A stretch of 64,000 nt of DNA, taken from Platanthera guangdongensis. Lineage: Eukaryota; Streptophyta; Magnoliopsida; Asparagales; Orchidaceae. A model generated the notes under the pieces. That model ran no database searches. It was not told the origin of the DNA and saw only the letters and a list, made by a program, of their open reading frames with translations. The position numbers and the translations under genes were made by a program. Below are positions 8,506 through 20,800 of this stretch, in pieces. The DNA is taken from assembly GCA_039583875.1 (NCBI GenBank), contig CM077162.1:66523259-66587258 (forward strand), read 5' to 3'. Each line of letters opens with the position of its first letter. Within the stretch, counting starts at the first letter, position 1.

Positions 8506-10874
8506 CTATTTCTCTTTGGCTAGGTCATCCTTGTGTTTTTGAGACAGGAACTTCTTTCTTTGCCTCTCAACATACTCCTTGGGCTTTGGATAGTATCTGG
8601 GAGGAGGAGCTTTGTCTGTCACAGTGTTGGTCCTGAAGAAGATGTTCCGTTTAGCTTCATATGTCTTGTGCAGCTCCCACTCATGCTGGCTGTATACGTC
8701 GTTCTTATTGATTTCCCCTTTTTCTTGTAGCCAGAACGTGTCCAAGATAATACTCTTTGATACCGAACTCCACTTTTCGTTCCTCACTTCATCCTCCTTC
8801 AATCTGATTTTCTTTTCAGCTTGCGTTTCCTTAGATGTCCCTTCTTGAGTTTTTCTCTTGTCCCTAGCTTTTGCTAGGGCTTCTTGGTCAAACATGGCCA
8901 TCAGTTTTGCTTTGGAGGTGGCCCTAGTATCCCTTTGAGCATCAGCTTCACTTAAAGGTACTTCTTCAGCACTTGCTCCCTCATCAGCCGTAGTATTATT
9001 CTCAGGAGCAGGATTACCCTTAGGATTTTCAGGGATATTGGTGCCTAACACTTGTTTGAGCATCCACCAGCAACTGTCATATACATATATGTTTGACTGG
9101 TCAAATTTTTTGATTATGATTTCCTGAAGCCCGGCCATCTTAGCTGTATATTCTTGCTCCCCCTTTTTGGCTTCGACGATAATGGAGTTTGCATAAGAAT
9201 GCAATGACTCATCAATGTGCTTTGTAGTCTTGGAGAACTCGGTAATCAAGGCTTGTTGATTTCCGTTAAGAATCACCATGTTGGCATCAAATTTTTGGAT
9301 GTTATTTGCCACTACATGAGCATTCTGATTAATGACTGCGAGATTATCTGTGTTCTTTTTCAATCCTTCCATAAGAAGAGTTATAGCTTTGCCGGCTGCT
9401 GTATACTTGTCTTCGAACTTCTTTTCCATCAAATCCAGTTTGTGATTAATTTCCACAACGTTCTTGAGCATGAGATTCTCATATTTCTTAATTCTTTTTA
9501 ACACTTTATTTTGAGCTTGCTCAAAAGACACTTTGAGCTCATCCACTATACCTTGAATAACATTCACTGTGTGATTAACTAGATCAGCTCGTAGTGGATG
9601 ACCCTGAGGCATTCCTTGGCCTTGCTCTTCAGTAGATTCACTTGTAGAGCTGGACACTTGCACAGTCTCTAAAGGGGGAATATTTGCAGCCTCAGTAGAT
9701 TTCTCAGAAGTACTTAGCAGCCTCTGCTGAGAGGACTCCCCCTCCACTATTGCACTAGTTTTCTCAGGAACTATCTCAGGAGCTTGCTTTTCAGATGGAA
9801 CTCCAGTGTCGTCCTGAGGCTCCATTACTTCCTGTCTCTCATTTCCTTCTTCCTCATCCTCATCATCCATGATGTCATTCTCAATTGTATCATCTTCCAA
9901 ACCTTCCTCATCATTCTCCTCTACATCACCTCCGGCTCCTAGATCATTCACGTTCAGGGCCGCCTCATTTTCCACCACATCTTCACTTTCTTCTTGCAGA
10001 TCCGCAACTATATCTCTAGCTATCTGAGAGATGCCAGATATGACATTAGCATAAGTGGGTAGAGGCTCCCCCTCAATTCCTGCAGTCAGTGCATCAGGAA
10101 CTTCACTGGGAATAGCCACGGAATCTGCTACAGTTCTGTCCTCGGTAGGAGATTCTTCTTGTTCTACTACCACTGCAGCCTGCCCGATACGTCGCTCCCA
10201 TCTGTCAAATACGCTGGAGTCCATTTTCTTCAAATAATGCAATGAAACTCCTTTACTCATGTCGAACCTATCTCCGTTCAACTGATTAAGATATAGGCTG
10301 ATGATTCTTCCAAAACTTGGAGATCTAAGAGTGTCCTTAATCTTCTCAAAAAGCATAGCCCCCAGTTGAATCTCTTTCTGCAGACAATCGCCACAAGAAT
10401 CTTGAACATGTCAGCTGAGATGTGGTCATGTGAGCAGAGTTTGCATATCAGTACTTTCCCAATGATGTCGGACAAGAGTTTCCCCTCCTCATTCATTTCT
10501 TTTCTCTTTATCGATCTGGTTCCTCTAGCTAGTCCACAGAACAATAATGTCCTGGCTTTATCATGTTCCTCTAGATAATCCTCATGCTCAGAACTGGTGA
10601 GCTGCAAGTATTGGGTCAGTTTGCTTGCAGACATCTTGATCCTTGCACCTGCAACTTTACTCTTGATGATAGAGTCTTCATTCCGAAGTTTGGCGGTTGC
10701 GAAGAACTCCATCACTTCCTTGTCCAAAATTTTGCAGGCGTGCTCCAGTATAAAAGAGAGTCCAGCCTCTTCAAGCATGATGATGATGTTTCTGAACTCA
10801 TCCGAGGCATGTGAGAACCCGGTTCGAACCAACTCACATCCAGTGACCAGGCCGGCGGTGGTCCTTGGAGCCAT
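8506..10874 (-). pseudogene. L1 extra ORF (aORF), one frameshift from intact
   Basis: ATG at 10874 opens a 198-codon frame that joins a 616-codon frame (10356-8506) across one apparent base loss near 10350, where R-K-R-F-N-W-G should run into M-L-F-E-K-I. Together they give about 785 codons. The N-terminal part shares with the SIRE aORFs the blocks L-L-S-D-I-I-G-K-V-L, F-N-W, F-E-K-I and F-D-R-W-E-R-R. The middle is acidic (about 9830-10010), followed by predicted coiled coil (about 9150-9560) and a Lys/Arg-rich C-terminus. A pyrimidine tract ending CCCTAG lies 7 nt before the ATG. Function unknown; its near-intact state beside a missing pol suggests that it matters to the element. Confidence 0.75.
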
Positions 10875-11959
10875 TGCAAACCTAGGGAGGGAATCCTAAG
10901 TCTACGCCTGATCAGAAATCAAGAGGGAAGCTACACTAACAGTAAGTCTCTGTAAGGGAGAAGAGGTGGTTACCCAAAAGCGGAGGAAGCGAGAGTCGAC
11001 GGAGACGGCGGAAAACATGGAGGAGCTCGCGTCCTTGTTTGATCGAAACCGCGGAGAATGAATACCTGGACGAGCACCCTGGATGCGAGAAGAGAGGTCT
11101 ACGAAATCCGGAATGAGGTCGACGAGATTTGGAACCTAAGATGCGGGAAGTCGCCGGGAGGAGGGAAGGAAGAGTCAGCGGGATTCCTGCGGGATATCGA
11201 CGGGATTCCTGCGGGAAGTCGCCGGGAGGAGGGAAGGAAGAGTCGGCGGGATTCCTGCGGGATATCGGCGGGATTCCTGCGGGAAGTCGCCGGGAGGAGG
11301 GAAGGAAGAGTCGGAGGAAGCGGGATATCGACGGGATAGCGAAATGCGGAATACGAAGAGTCGGCGGGAGTTTTTCTAAATAGAAATTTATGGGATTCTT
11401 CAATAGAAATCTACGGGTTAAGAGGCATGCCAGATTCTCGAAATCTTCTGATATTAAAGGGTTTAGAAATCTTCTAAATATATATTTCTTAATACCAATC
11501 TATTTAGGGTTTGAAAGGGGTTTTCCACACATTTCTTGATGTCAATTGTAAGTTTTAGTGACTTCCAATGACGTATCTTCTTTAAGTTTCAGTGGACTGA
11601 TTTATGCCTATAAAGGTTCATTCTCGAATCTACCAGTGAATTTATAGATAAATCTTTAATAATGTATCTAAGGGTTATTTTTACAGTGTTAACCTTTCCT
11701 TAGGTGTACACACATATATGTGTATATATAAATATATATATGTAAATGTCGACACAATATGACTCAAGTATTGGAGCTGATCAAAAATACATGGGATTAT
11801 AAGATTTATCATTTAGCCCCTCTGGTTAAAGCATACCAGGTGTTCAATTTGAGTATACCATTGTAGATAGTACTTCTGTTATTCCAGATACTTGTTCCAA
11901 TTCATTCTTGAAACATCTTCTGTCTAGTTCCCATCATATTTACGGGAACCTAGACTACC
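10875..11959. other. L1 spacer where pol would be
   Basis: About 1.1 kb separates gag from the aORF. It holds the 68-bp GC-rich tandem repeat (11143-11337) and an AT-rich tail (11400-11950). I see no RT, integrase or RNase H motif on either strand; pol is fully deleted. Confidence 0.8.
11143..11337. repeat. 68-bp tandem repeat in L1
   Basis: Units start at 11143, 11211 and 11279; the first two are nearly identical and the third is shortened. GC-rich, purine-biased on the plus strand (GGGAGGAGGGAAGGAAGAG) with GATATCGRCGGG at the end of each unit. Confidence 0.95.
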
Positions 11960-11972
11960 CTGCAAAAGAGTG

Positions 11973-13549
11973 TTACCTTACCTTAGGAACCCAATATGTA
12001 TTGGGTCCTAGTTTCTTGTTAGCATAAAAACTCGAATGTCTTCCCTCAGAAATCATGTCAGGAAGACTACCTCTGCCCATAAGAGGTGGATAAGCCCATG
12101 CCCTTGACACAGAGGGGTTGTGCCAACAGTCTATGGCAAAGTGTCCCACCTTGCCACAACACCAACACGTGTGAATGTTGTACCTCCGTTTCTGACCTGA
12201 TCCAGTGACTGAGGTAGTCATGGTCCTAGGTCTAAACGGGATAGAGCCGGATCTGCTCACAAAATTGCCTCTTCCACCGTGACACTTGGAAGGGTGGAAG
12301 GAATGCATGTAGCGAGCGTCATGAGGCCTGGGAGGTGGTGCCTTCCTTTCAGTCAGCACCCTTCCAGAGGCCCCATGAGAACTAACTGCATGACTTCTAA
12401 CCTCCCTTTCCTGTGTCCTAGGGTGGTGAGAAGCGCACTGAGAGCTGATACCAGCAGATTCATGCCGAGTTGGGGCTGTGGCCGAGAATACAAAGGGTTC
12501 AGAATGAGCCTTATGTATTCTCTCAAGGGTGGCCATGACAGCCCTTGCACTATGGGTGTCTCCACATGAGGGAAGATCGCCCTTGCAGTTACCACGGTTG
12601 TTCCTATGATCATACCTGAAGGCATGATGAGTACCCTTCCTGCCTGGAGTGGGGGGTCTGAATACCATTCCCCATTTCTCCATGAATTGATAACTCGGGA
12701 GATCCACCCATTTTCTTCCTTTCTCTTGATAACATCAACCTTGGAAAAGTTGGATACTATCCTTTTCTCATTCTCTAGACTACTCTCTAGATCTGAGATT
12801 TTAGAGTCCTCAACCTTGTTGGATGCCAATTGGAGAACCAACAAGATCTTCAGCCGAGCAATCTCCTGAGCTTGCTCCTCAACAAGTAGGTTGCTTTTCT
12901 GAAGGGCTCTCTTCAGGGAATCAGGATTTTCTGAAGGGTAACAATTCCTGTCTTCAGTAACTTCAAGAGAAAAGGGGCAAGATGAAGAAGTTACCTGATC
13001 TTCAGAGTTACTGTTACTATCGCCAGAGACCGTTGTGTCAGCTTCATCAGAACTACTCTCCTCAATTTCTTCTTCAGTCTCTGACAAGGACACCAGAGCC
13101 TTGATGCTGTCCGATTGATCCTTGCGTTCATCTTCAGAGGCGAGGACCCCCACATAGGCTTCATTCTCTTGCTGACAGCAGATCCCTGCTTTCTCTGATC
13201 CTTCCATGAGATCTGAGATGGTTACCCACATAGAGTTGGCCGTCCCACACTTTTCCAATCTAGATCGAAAAGGTCCAGACCAGACATCCATGATGATCTG
13301 ATGAATCATCTTGTCCAGATTAAATAATGAGAGTTCAGTCTCCGACATCTCAGTAATACACTTGGGAATTTGGATATCCTTTCCAGAGCCGGAGGTCTTC
13401 ATAGGAAAGATTGGACCCTCTTCCAAGATGAGAGATGCTCGAGGATCGATAGCCTCCAAGTGATAGGACACTCTCATCTTCCAGATGGGATAATACTCCT
13501 TTATGCACGTGGGAAGTCTTAGTGGAGAGATCCCATGATCCAGCTCCAT
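11973..13549 (-). pseudogene. L1 gag-like gene, frame broken near 12.7 kb
   Basis: ATG at 13549 starts a frame with the copia gag-type N-terminus (W-K-M-R-V-S-Y-H-L near the start), then an acidic Ser/Asp/Glu tract and a coiled coil (K-R-A-L-Q-K-S-N-L-L-V-E-E). The protein continues after a frameshift near 12700 in the frame that gives a CCHC zinc knuckle (C-W-C-C-G-K-V-G-H-F-A-I-D-C, about 12120-12165) and the gag tail G-P-N-T-Y-W-V-P-K ending at 11973. The middle of the usual SIRE gag (C-F-P-S-x-W-D-S region) is missing. Packaging and particle protein by family. Confidence 0.75.
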
Positions 13550-13609
13550 GCTTTTGACACTGGTGGCAGGATTCTACTCAAGGTGTGAACCTTTTTGATG
13601 AGCAACCTC

Positions 13610-13621
13610 GCTTTGATACCA
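13610..13621 (-). other. L1 primer binding site
   Basis: Minus-strand TGGTATCAAAGC, one base different from the initiator-Met tRNA site TGGTATCAGAGC, 2 nt inside the 5' LTR. Confidence 0.9.
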
Positions 13622-13623
13622 CT

Positions 13624-15157
13624 TGTAAGTCCACTTAGTGTCAACTACCTTCACCTATGGTGGGTGGGGGGAATAGGTGTCTTGCAGCGTTTTTGCGGAA
13701 TTAAAATAGTACCTGCACAAGAAAACAAAACAACACAGCACAGAAAGGACACAAGCAAATTATAGTGGTTCCCCAATTTGGGTACGTCCACTTTCCCCCT
13801 TCGACCTATCTCCCAACCAGGGACGACTCGGTCACTTCACCAAGAGGATTGAAATCCAATCCTTGCACTAACGGAAGGAACCCTTCCACACGTAGGAGTC
13901 ACCACTCCCACAACACGGGTTGCACCCAACCCTTACAACTAGGAACCAACGTTCCTTTACAACAAAATAGAATTGGAGTGTATTAGAAATACAAACTACT
14001 TATGGAGAATAAGGTGTCCCTCTTCGTTCGACGACGTGTTCTTGAAGTCAACGAAGAGTCCACAACCCTAAATCTCACTTATAGAGAATCTCTCCTGAAA
14101 CCGGCGGCAACAAGAAGGGCGGCGGCTTGGTTCTCGGGATCGGCGGCGACAACGGAGTGCTATGGCTATTCTTTGGAGATTCAATCTTCGTAGCAAAGCT
14201 AGCAAGGTCTTCCAACGGTCACACTAGGATCGATTGTCTCGATCGATTTGGAAGAGGAAGGTTATCCCGATCAACGAATCAAGAGACAAAGGATCTCTGG
14301 TTAGACGCGTGAGATGTTGTGCTTGGCTGAGCTTCTGTCGCCGGGATATCTGGAAGAAACCACGATCAAAAGACGACGATCAACTGGCACAAGCGGTGAC
14401 GGCGGCGGAGCAGGTTTCACGATCTAGGTCACGTCGGCGGCTTGGATTTCGTTTTTTCCGTCTCATTGTTACTGTTCAAAAATACCGATGTATTTATACA
14501 TTAGGTCTTCAAGATGACCATTGTGAGCCCCACCAACAAGAAACCACAAGCCCGGTTCAAAATAGCACCAGCGACTGTGTCCGGTCCAGCGGGTTCCAGA
14601 ATTCGCCTAAGCCAAAATCGGCAAGAATCGAAGGTGATTCTCGTCGAATCGGCGAGAATCGAAGGTGAGTCTCGTCGAATCGGCGAGAATCAGCCAGTTA
14701 TTCTCGACGATTTTAACTTAGCGACAGATTTGCACGCTCTGATTTAGCCGGATAGAGACGGCGAGAATCAGCCAGTGATTCTCGACGATTCGGCGAGAAT
14801 CACTTGGTGATTCTCGTCGATTATTACTTAGACGATTTTTCGTATTTCCACCCATGAGCTGCTCTTTGACCCATCCTTGCTCCTTGTCTGCTCTTGCATT
14901 ATCAGAGCCCTGTACTTGAAAATAAGTACACTCCAATAGAGAGAGTACACGTAGGCCAACATACTGATCTGCTCAACGAGGGATTACGTCGCGCATACCC
15001 GTGTATATTGACCTACTGCACCCTGACATTGGTGTGTACTTAGCGTGGAATAACTGCAAGCACAACTTGAAAGATTTCATCAAATACATTGTGAATTCAT
15101 CTTAGCTTGACAGGTGGCTTCCTCAAATCTAGGTAATTGTGGATACAATACCCAACA
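13624..15157 (-). repeat. L1 5' LTR (1,534 bp)
   Basis: Matches 6656-8226 with scattered substitutions and a missing palindrome unit. Palindrome array at 14616-14822. More diverged than the LTR pairs of G1 and G2. Confidence 0.95.
14616..14822. repeat. L1 5' LTR palindrome array
   Basis: Same GATTCTCG/CGAGAATC hairpin units as 7650-7893, one unit fewer. Confidence 0.9.
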
Positions 15158-15299
15158 GTTGCTGATATCTACAAAAGCTCTAAAGGAAATTAATGCTTTA
15201 TATGATAATCCCCAAGATTCTTCAGATGATGATGATGAAGATGATTTTGATGACAGTCCTTCTACAAATAAAAAGAAAATCTCTAAGAAAAGGAAAGCC
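15158..15299 (+). pseudogene. C1 aORF fragment between L1 and G1
   Basis: Continues the C1 extra ORF: A-L-K-E-I-N-A-L-Y-D-N-P, an acidic Asp run and a Lys-rich K-K-R-K-A end, matching F1 at about 28030-28140. The last five bases AAGCC are the G1 target duplication. Confidence 0.9.
15295..15299. other. G1 target site duplication (left)
   Basis: AAGCC here and at 25152-25156 directly flank the two ends of G1. Confidence 0.95.
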
Positions 15300-16303
15300 T
15301 GTAACAACCCCATCCGTTCATATGATATATTCTAGAAGGTCCGGCCGGGGCCCCACAGGATATAGCACAAAACAGTCGGCGAAGGTACAGGATGATACCA
15401 GAGCAGCGCATCGCACCTATCGCAAGCATTCTAGCGGAAGCCTAAGCTACTTGAACTCCTCATGAATGTCCAAATATAAACTCCACATTTTATATATAGA
15501 TAGGAATGTCTTACAACATGTATAAAGTATTGGCCTTATGGCCTTACAGGGCTTTCATGCAGTGGCCTAAACAAATTGGCGCGCAGGCCGGCCACAAAAA
15601 GAAAACACTCAAAAGAACATTAGCCTTCGAGGGCTAGCAGCAGCAGCAGCAACACCAGTAGGAGCATCAACCTCTATGCGACCCGCTCGGCTCTCCAGCA
15701 CCTGTGCAAGGACAATCCACCCAACGGTGGCAAACAAAAGCAACGGTCAGCGTTCAGCTGACCAAATTATAACGACCCTACCCCTCCTCTCGGGGCAGCG
15801 GTATTTTCCCTGCAGGCATATCATATCCCAAGTATGGCAAGCTATATCATCAAAGGTGCTTTCACGCACACAAGCCATCACAACCGTTCGCCGCCCGGCC
15901 CAACGGTCCGTGCACTCAGGGCACATTCTTGGTGTTCTGGCAACCTCTTGCCCACCACCGTATCAGGGTTATCACCCAACGGTAACACTCTTAAGCATTT
16001 ACTCCATGGCGTGCAGCCGGAGTTAGTCCTCGGACACCGGGATGGCCCGTAGCCCCCCTTTGTGTCATGGCGCGCAGGCCGAAGACTCTTGCTATGCGCT
16101 CCAACAGACCGCACTTTTTGGTCTCACGTCGGACGGACATAGCGCAGGTCGGATCCTCCACCCCCCCGTTGCTCAAATCGCCTTGCCCTTTCCGCGTGCA
16201 GCGTACTCATGGCTATATCAAAGGCGCGGGTCGGTCTCACCAATCCTGTTCCTGGCGTTCAGGCCTGGGTATTTCACTATACCCATTTCCTCACAGCAAC
16301 AGC

Positions 16304-16585
16304 GGGTCTTTCCTGGGCGCACCAGTACTTCCTGTGACTCCCGTCACAGGTGGACACCGCAAATTACAAATGTCAGGGGTCTTTCCTGGGCACACCAGTA
16401 CTTCCTGTGACTCGCTTCACAGGTGGACACCCTATGACATCAAGCAGCACAAAAAGGGCCTTTCCTGGTCCCACCAGTACTTCCTGTGCCTCAATCACAG
16501 GTTGGACCCAAAACCAGCACAAGGCTATTTTCCTGGGTTACCACCCCAGTACTTCCTGCTACTCCTTTTCGCAGGTATAACCCGT
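16304..16585. repeat. G1 LTR tandem repeat, about 70-79 bp units
   Basis: Four diverged units carrying CTTTCCTGGG then CCAGTACTTCCTG and a CACAGGTGGAC-like end; they begin near 16307, 16380, 16459 and 16527. Within three units TGTGACTC..TCACAG is itself an inverted repeat. Confidence 0.9.
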
Positions 16586-17149
16586 AGACTCCTTAACACT
16601 ACACGTTTATCACGGAGTCTTCTCCGGTTCGTATGCAACATCACCAATCCAGACCAACCTGTCCAGATGGGCTTCACACAGCATGCCTATTCCATACTCA
16701 TTTCCGGATCTATATGCAACACAAAGGGGATTTCAAGCATCCACCCAAACGACTCCCAAAAGCAGCCACCTCTTGGTAGGGGAATCAAAAGAGATGCCAA
16801 AACAGAAGCCTTCACATGGCTAGGAAGAAAAGTCGTTACCCTTGACGATCGCTTCGGTGCCATGGCTTGAAAGCTTGCTTGCAAGACTCGCAAGAGCGTT
16901 TCCTCCGCAACGCTGGCTTCGGATCTCCCGCCGGTAACCCGCAGCACCACCAACAGCAACCCCCTTCCCTTCTTCCTCCTCCTTTCTTTCTCTCTTTCTC
17001 TCTTCACTTGAAGAAAGGTTAAGGCTAAAGATTATGAGAAATAAATCTCTGACTTCGGCCCTTATGGAAAAGAAGAAGAGCTTTCAGCCCTTGGATCCAG
17101 ACTGAAGAAATGGACGGCCACGATTCTGCCAAAAACACACATTTTGACC

Positions 17150-17745
17150 CGACACGGCTTCGAACACGGCCATGTGCCTGGCCGTGTGCCTCAAGCGGTG
17201 GTCAACCGACTTATCCAAACCAGTGACACGCCCACGGGACACGCCCATGTCATTGGCCGTGTCACCAACACGCCTTCAGACACGCCCGTGTCTGTGGCCG
17301 TGTACCTGGGTGAAAAAAATCCCAAATCATCCCGAGACTTCACACGGCCTGTGACACGCCCGTGTCCCAGGCCGTGTGCCCAGACACGGCACAAAGACAC
17401 GCCCTGTCGAACTCATTCGGCGGGCTGAGTTCGTCGCCTGATTTGACACGCCCTGTGACACGCCCGTGTCACGGGCCGTGTTCAACTCTCGACGCTCACT
17501 TCTCGACACTCGACGATCGTCGAGCAAAACTCGTCGAGAATGCGACACGGCCTTGGACACGCCCGTGTCCTGGGCCGTGTGCCTCATCTCGACGAATCGT
17601 CGAGACCAAAAAAAATCGTCGAGACAAAGCCCAATCGTCGACACAACTCGACACGCCCTGCGACACGCCCGTGTCGCAGGCCGTGTAACCTGACACGCCC
17701 TGGGACACGCCCGTGTCCCAGGCCGTGTCACCCAAATTTGCCTGT
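17150..17745. repeat. G1 LTR CpG-rich palindrome region
   Basis: About ten copies of ACACGCCCGTGT paired with a GGCCGTGT half-site, interspersed with CTCGACGA/TCGTCGAG palindromes (perfect 16-mer near 17513, 19-mer near 17579). It would form many short hairpins. Confidence 0.92.
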
Positions 17746-17767
17746 TTCAGAACTTTGGGCTGTTACA

Positions 17768-17782
17768 ATCCTTCCCTCCTAC
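17768..17782 (-). other. G1 polypurine tract
   Basis: Minus-strand GTAGGAGGGAAGGAT abuts the 3' LTR start TGTAACA. Confidence 0.9.
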
Positions 17783-17885
17783 AAAAATTTCGTCCTCGAA
17801 ATTCAGAGACAGGAAAGTAACAAAAAGACAGCAAGAAAAATGTAACAATATCTCAATGTTTATGTTACAACAGTCTCGCTACCAA

Positions 17886-20800
17886 TTACAGAAACAACTC
17901 AGGGAACTCTTCTCGCATGGTCTGCTCGCGTTCCCACATCAACTCTTCACGGCCGCAGTTGTCCCACCGGACTTTTACCATACCGACCGTCTTGTTCCGC
18001 AATTGTTTCTCGGCTCGATCTTCAATTTGAATGGGTCTAACTCTCGTCGTTAGCCCATACTCCACCGGCACCCGATCATCCGCGACCACTTGAGCTGGAT
18101 CTTTCACGGCTTTCCGAAGCACCAAGATGTGAAAGACATCATGTAACCCACCCAAGTCCGCCGACAGAGCTAGCCGATAAGCCGCTTCGCCAATTCGCTC
18201 AACCACTTCAAAAGGACCCAAATACCTTGGACTCAACTTTTTCAATCGTCGAATCCTGGAGACACCTTTGAATGGCTTGATCTTCAAGTAGACCCAATCG
18301 CCAACCGCAAATTCAACGTTCCGGTGCTTGGCATTGTAGTACTTCGCTTGTCGATCTTGAGCAATCAGCAATCTCTCTCGAATAGTCCGAATGGTTGAGT
18401 TTGCTTCATCCACCTCATTTGGTTTAACAATCCGGGCTTCACCCGCTTCTACCCAAGCCAAGGGAGTACGACATTTCCGGCCATATAGGGCTTCATATGG
18501 TGCCATCCCAATACTTGCCTGGTAGCTGTTATTATATGCAAACTCGACCATATAGAGATGATCTTCCCATCTCTTTCCGAAGTCAAGGGCGCACATTCGG
18601 AGCATGTCCTCCATTGTTCTGTTGGTACGTTCAGTTTGGCCATCCGTTTGGGGATGAAAGGCCGTGCTGAAGGTCAATGTCGTGCCCAATAGTCGGTGAA
18701 CTAATCTCCAATCATTTGACGTGAATCGCCCATCTCGATCACTTACGATGCTTCGAGGAACACCGTGAAGCCGCACAATCTGATCAACATATAACTTTGC
18801 CAAACTTTCAACCGAATCATCCCGCCGGTTTGGGAGAAAATGTGCTACTTTTGTTAGCCGGTCAACTATCACCCAAATGGAATCATTTCCTCGCTGCGAT
18901 CTTGGCAATCCATGCACAAAATCCATGGAAATATCATCAAATTTCCATAATGGGATCGGCAGTGACTTCAAATAACCACCCGGCTTTTGGCATTCCGCCT
19001 TCACCATCGCACATGTTTGGCATTTGGCTACATACAGGGCAACATCTTTCTTAAGCCCTGGCCACCAAAAGAGCTTTTTCATATCGTTGAACATCTTTGT
19101 GCTCCCGGGGTGAATGGAATACTTCGTATAATGTGCTTCATACATCAGTTCTTCCCTCAGTTTCCCCACATTTGGGACGCACAATCGGCCCTCTTTTCGC
19201 AAAAGACCGTCATTCCAGGTGAATTTGCCTTCTGGCCCTTCATTCACATAGTGCAAGAGATCTTCATCCAACTCCGTTGCCCGTCGAACTCGGTCCGCAA
19301 GGTCACATTGCACCTCGGTCCAGTTCAAACACGCAATGGCAGTGGAATTTTTGTCAACACAATAGATCTCCAATGCCTCCAATTCCTGGATCAGATATTC
19401 ATCATGCCTTTGTAACCAATTCGCTCTCGCCGGAACTCGCCGACTCAAAGCATCCGCGACAACATTCCCCTTCCCGGGTGTATAGTGAATCTCGAAAGTG
19501 TAGTCCCCAAGGAACTCCAACCACCTTCGTTGTCGCATGTTCAACTCTTTCTGCTCCAACAGATACTTAAGGCTCTTATGATCAGTATAGATCTCCACCT
19601 TCACACCATAAAGGTAGTGTCGCCACAGCTTCAGTGCAAAAATCACCGCTGCTAATTCCAAATCATGGACGGGATAGTTCCGCTCGTGCACCTTCAGCTG
19701 GCGTGAGCCATAAGCAATCACCTTTCCGCTCTGCAGAAGAACGCAGCCTAAGCCGCTCCCTGAGGCATCACTATATATTACAAACCCATCGGTTCCACAT
19801 GGCGAAGACAACACCGGCGCCGTGGTCAACCGAACCTTCAGCTCTTCAAAAGCTCGTGCGCACTTTGGCGTCCAAACGAACTTCTGATCTTTTCGCGTCA
19901 GTGTGGTTAGCGGCAAAGCGATCCGCGAGAAGTTTTCAACAAATCTTCTATAGTAGCCCGCAAGTCCAAGGAAACTCCTGACATCGGCCACGGAAGACAA
20001 TATTGGCCAATCTTGTATGGCTCTTATCTTCGCTGGATCCACTGCAATGCCCGCTCCACTCACCACATGGCCCAAAAATGCCACTGATGATAGCCAAAAC
20101 TCGCACTTCGAGAACTTGGCATAAAGCTGATTTTGCCTCAACGTATTCAACACTAACCGCAAATGAATCTCATGCTCAGCTTTGGACTTCGAGTATACCA
20201 GGATATCATCAATAAACACGATCACAAACAGATCCAGGTACTCACGAAAAATACGGTGCATCAAATCCATAAACACCGAGGGCGCATTACGCAATCCAAA
20301 GGGCATGACTGTGAACTCATAGTGCCCATAACGCGTTCCAAATGCGGTTTTGGGAATGTCACCTTCCCGAATCCTTAACTGGTAATAACCAGACTTCAGG
20401 TCCAACGTTGAATAGACGGTCGAGCCCACTAGCTGATCAAATAATTCATCAATCCGAGGTATCGGATACTTATTCTTCTCAGTCAGCTTATTCAATTCAC
20501 GGTAGTCTATACACAACCGTAACCCACCATCTTTCTTCTTTACAAAAAGCACAGGCGCGCTCCAAGGTGACATACTTGGGCGGATATAGCCTTGCTCTAA
20601 CATTTCTTGTAGTTGAACCTTCAACTCAGCCATCTCTTTAGGCGCAACGCGATATGGCGAACGGGCCACTGGTTTCGCACCTGGCACCAACTCAATTGTG
20701 AAGTCAATCTCCCGCTGGGGTGGTAGCCCAGGGAGATCTGCGGGAAACATATCAGCAAATTCTGCCACAATCGGAACCTCGCACAAAGTGGCTTTAGGCT

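Larger units (their letters stand above)
6656..15157 (-). mobile_element. L1: non-autonomous copia-like element (gag + extra ORF, no pol)
   Basis: Bounded by LTRs that both start TGTAAGTCC and end ACCCAACA. On the minus strand, a primer site TGGTATCAAAGC lies 2 nt inside the right LTR and a purine tract lies beside the left LTR, so transcription is leftward. Flanks are GTTGT (6651-6655) and GTTGC (15158-15162), a 5-bp target duplication with one mismatch, and deleting the element rejoins the C1 aORF. Internally there is a gag-like gene and a long aORF, and no protease, integrase, RT or RNase H. It would need pol from a relative. Confidence 0.9.
15300..17767 (-). repeat. G1 3' LTR (2,468 bp)
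   Basis: On the minus strand starts TGTAACAGCCC and ends GGGGTTGTTACA. Contains the tandem repeat at 16304-16585 and palindromes at 17150-17745. No gene is supported in it; the open frames here recur in the other LTR simply because the LTRs are copies. Confidence 0.97.

Noticed and set aside
11960..11981. Intron between GTAAGG and TTTTGCAG at the L1 gag end
   Set aside because: Only 22 nt, too short to be spliced; the CAG may be an acceptor for a distant donor, but this pair is not an intron.
6656..15157. L1 as a DNA transposon because its extra ORF resembles 'plant transposon protein'
   Set aside because: It has LTRs, a primer site, a purine tract, gag with a CCHC knuckle and a 5-bp target duplication, so it is an LTR retrotransposon.
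15878..16176. Minus-strand open frames in G1 LTR as an accessory gene
   Set aside because: Low-complexity translation, overlapping frames on both strands, no start context or domain.
16067..16870. 267-codon frame in the G1 LTR, repeated at 23451-24254
   Set aside because: Lies in the LTR, antisense to the element, spans the tandem repeat, and shows no domain. Its copy in the other LTR is due to LTR identity.
19634..20215. Plus-strand open frames across G1 pol
   Set aside because: Antisense shadows of an intact pol gene; codon pattern follows the minus strand.
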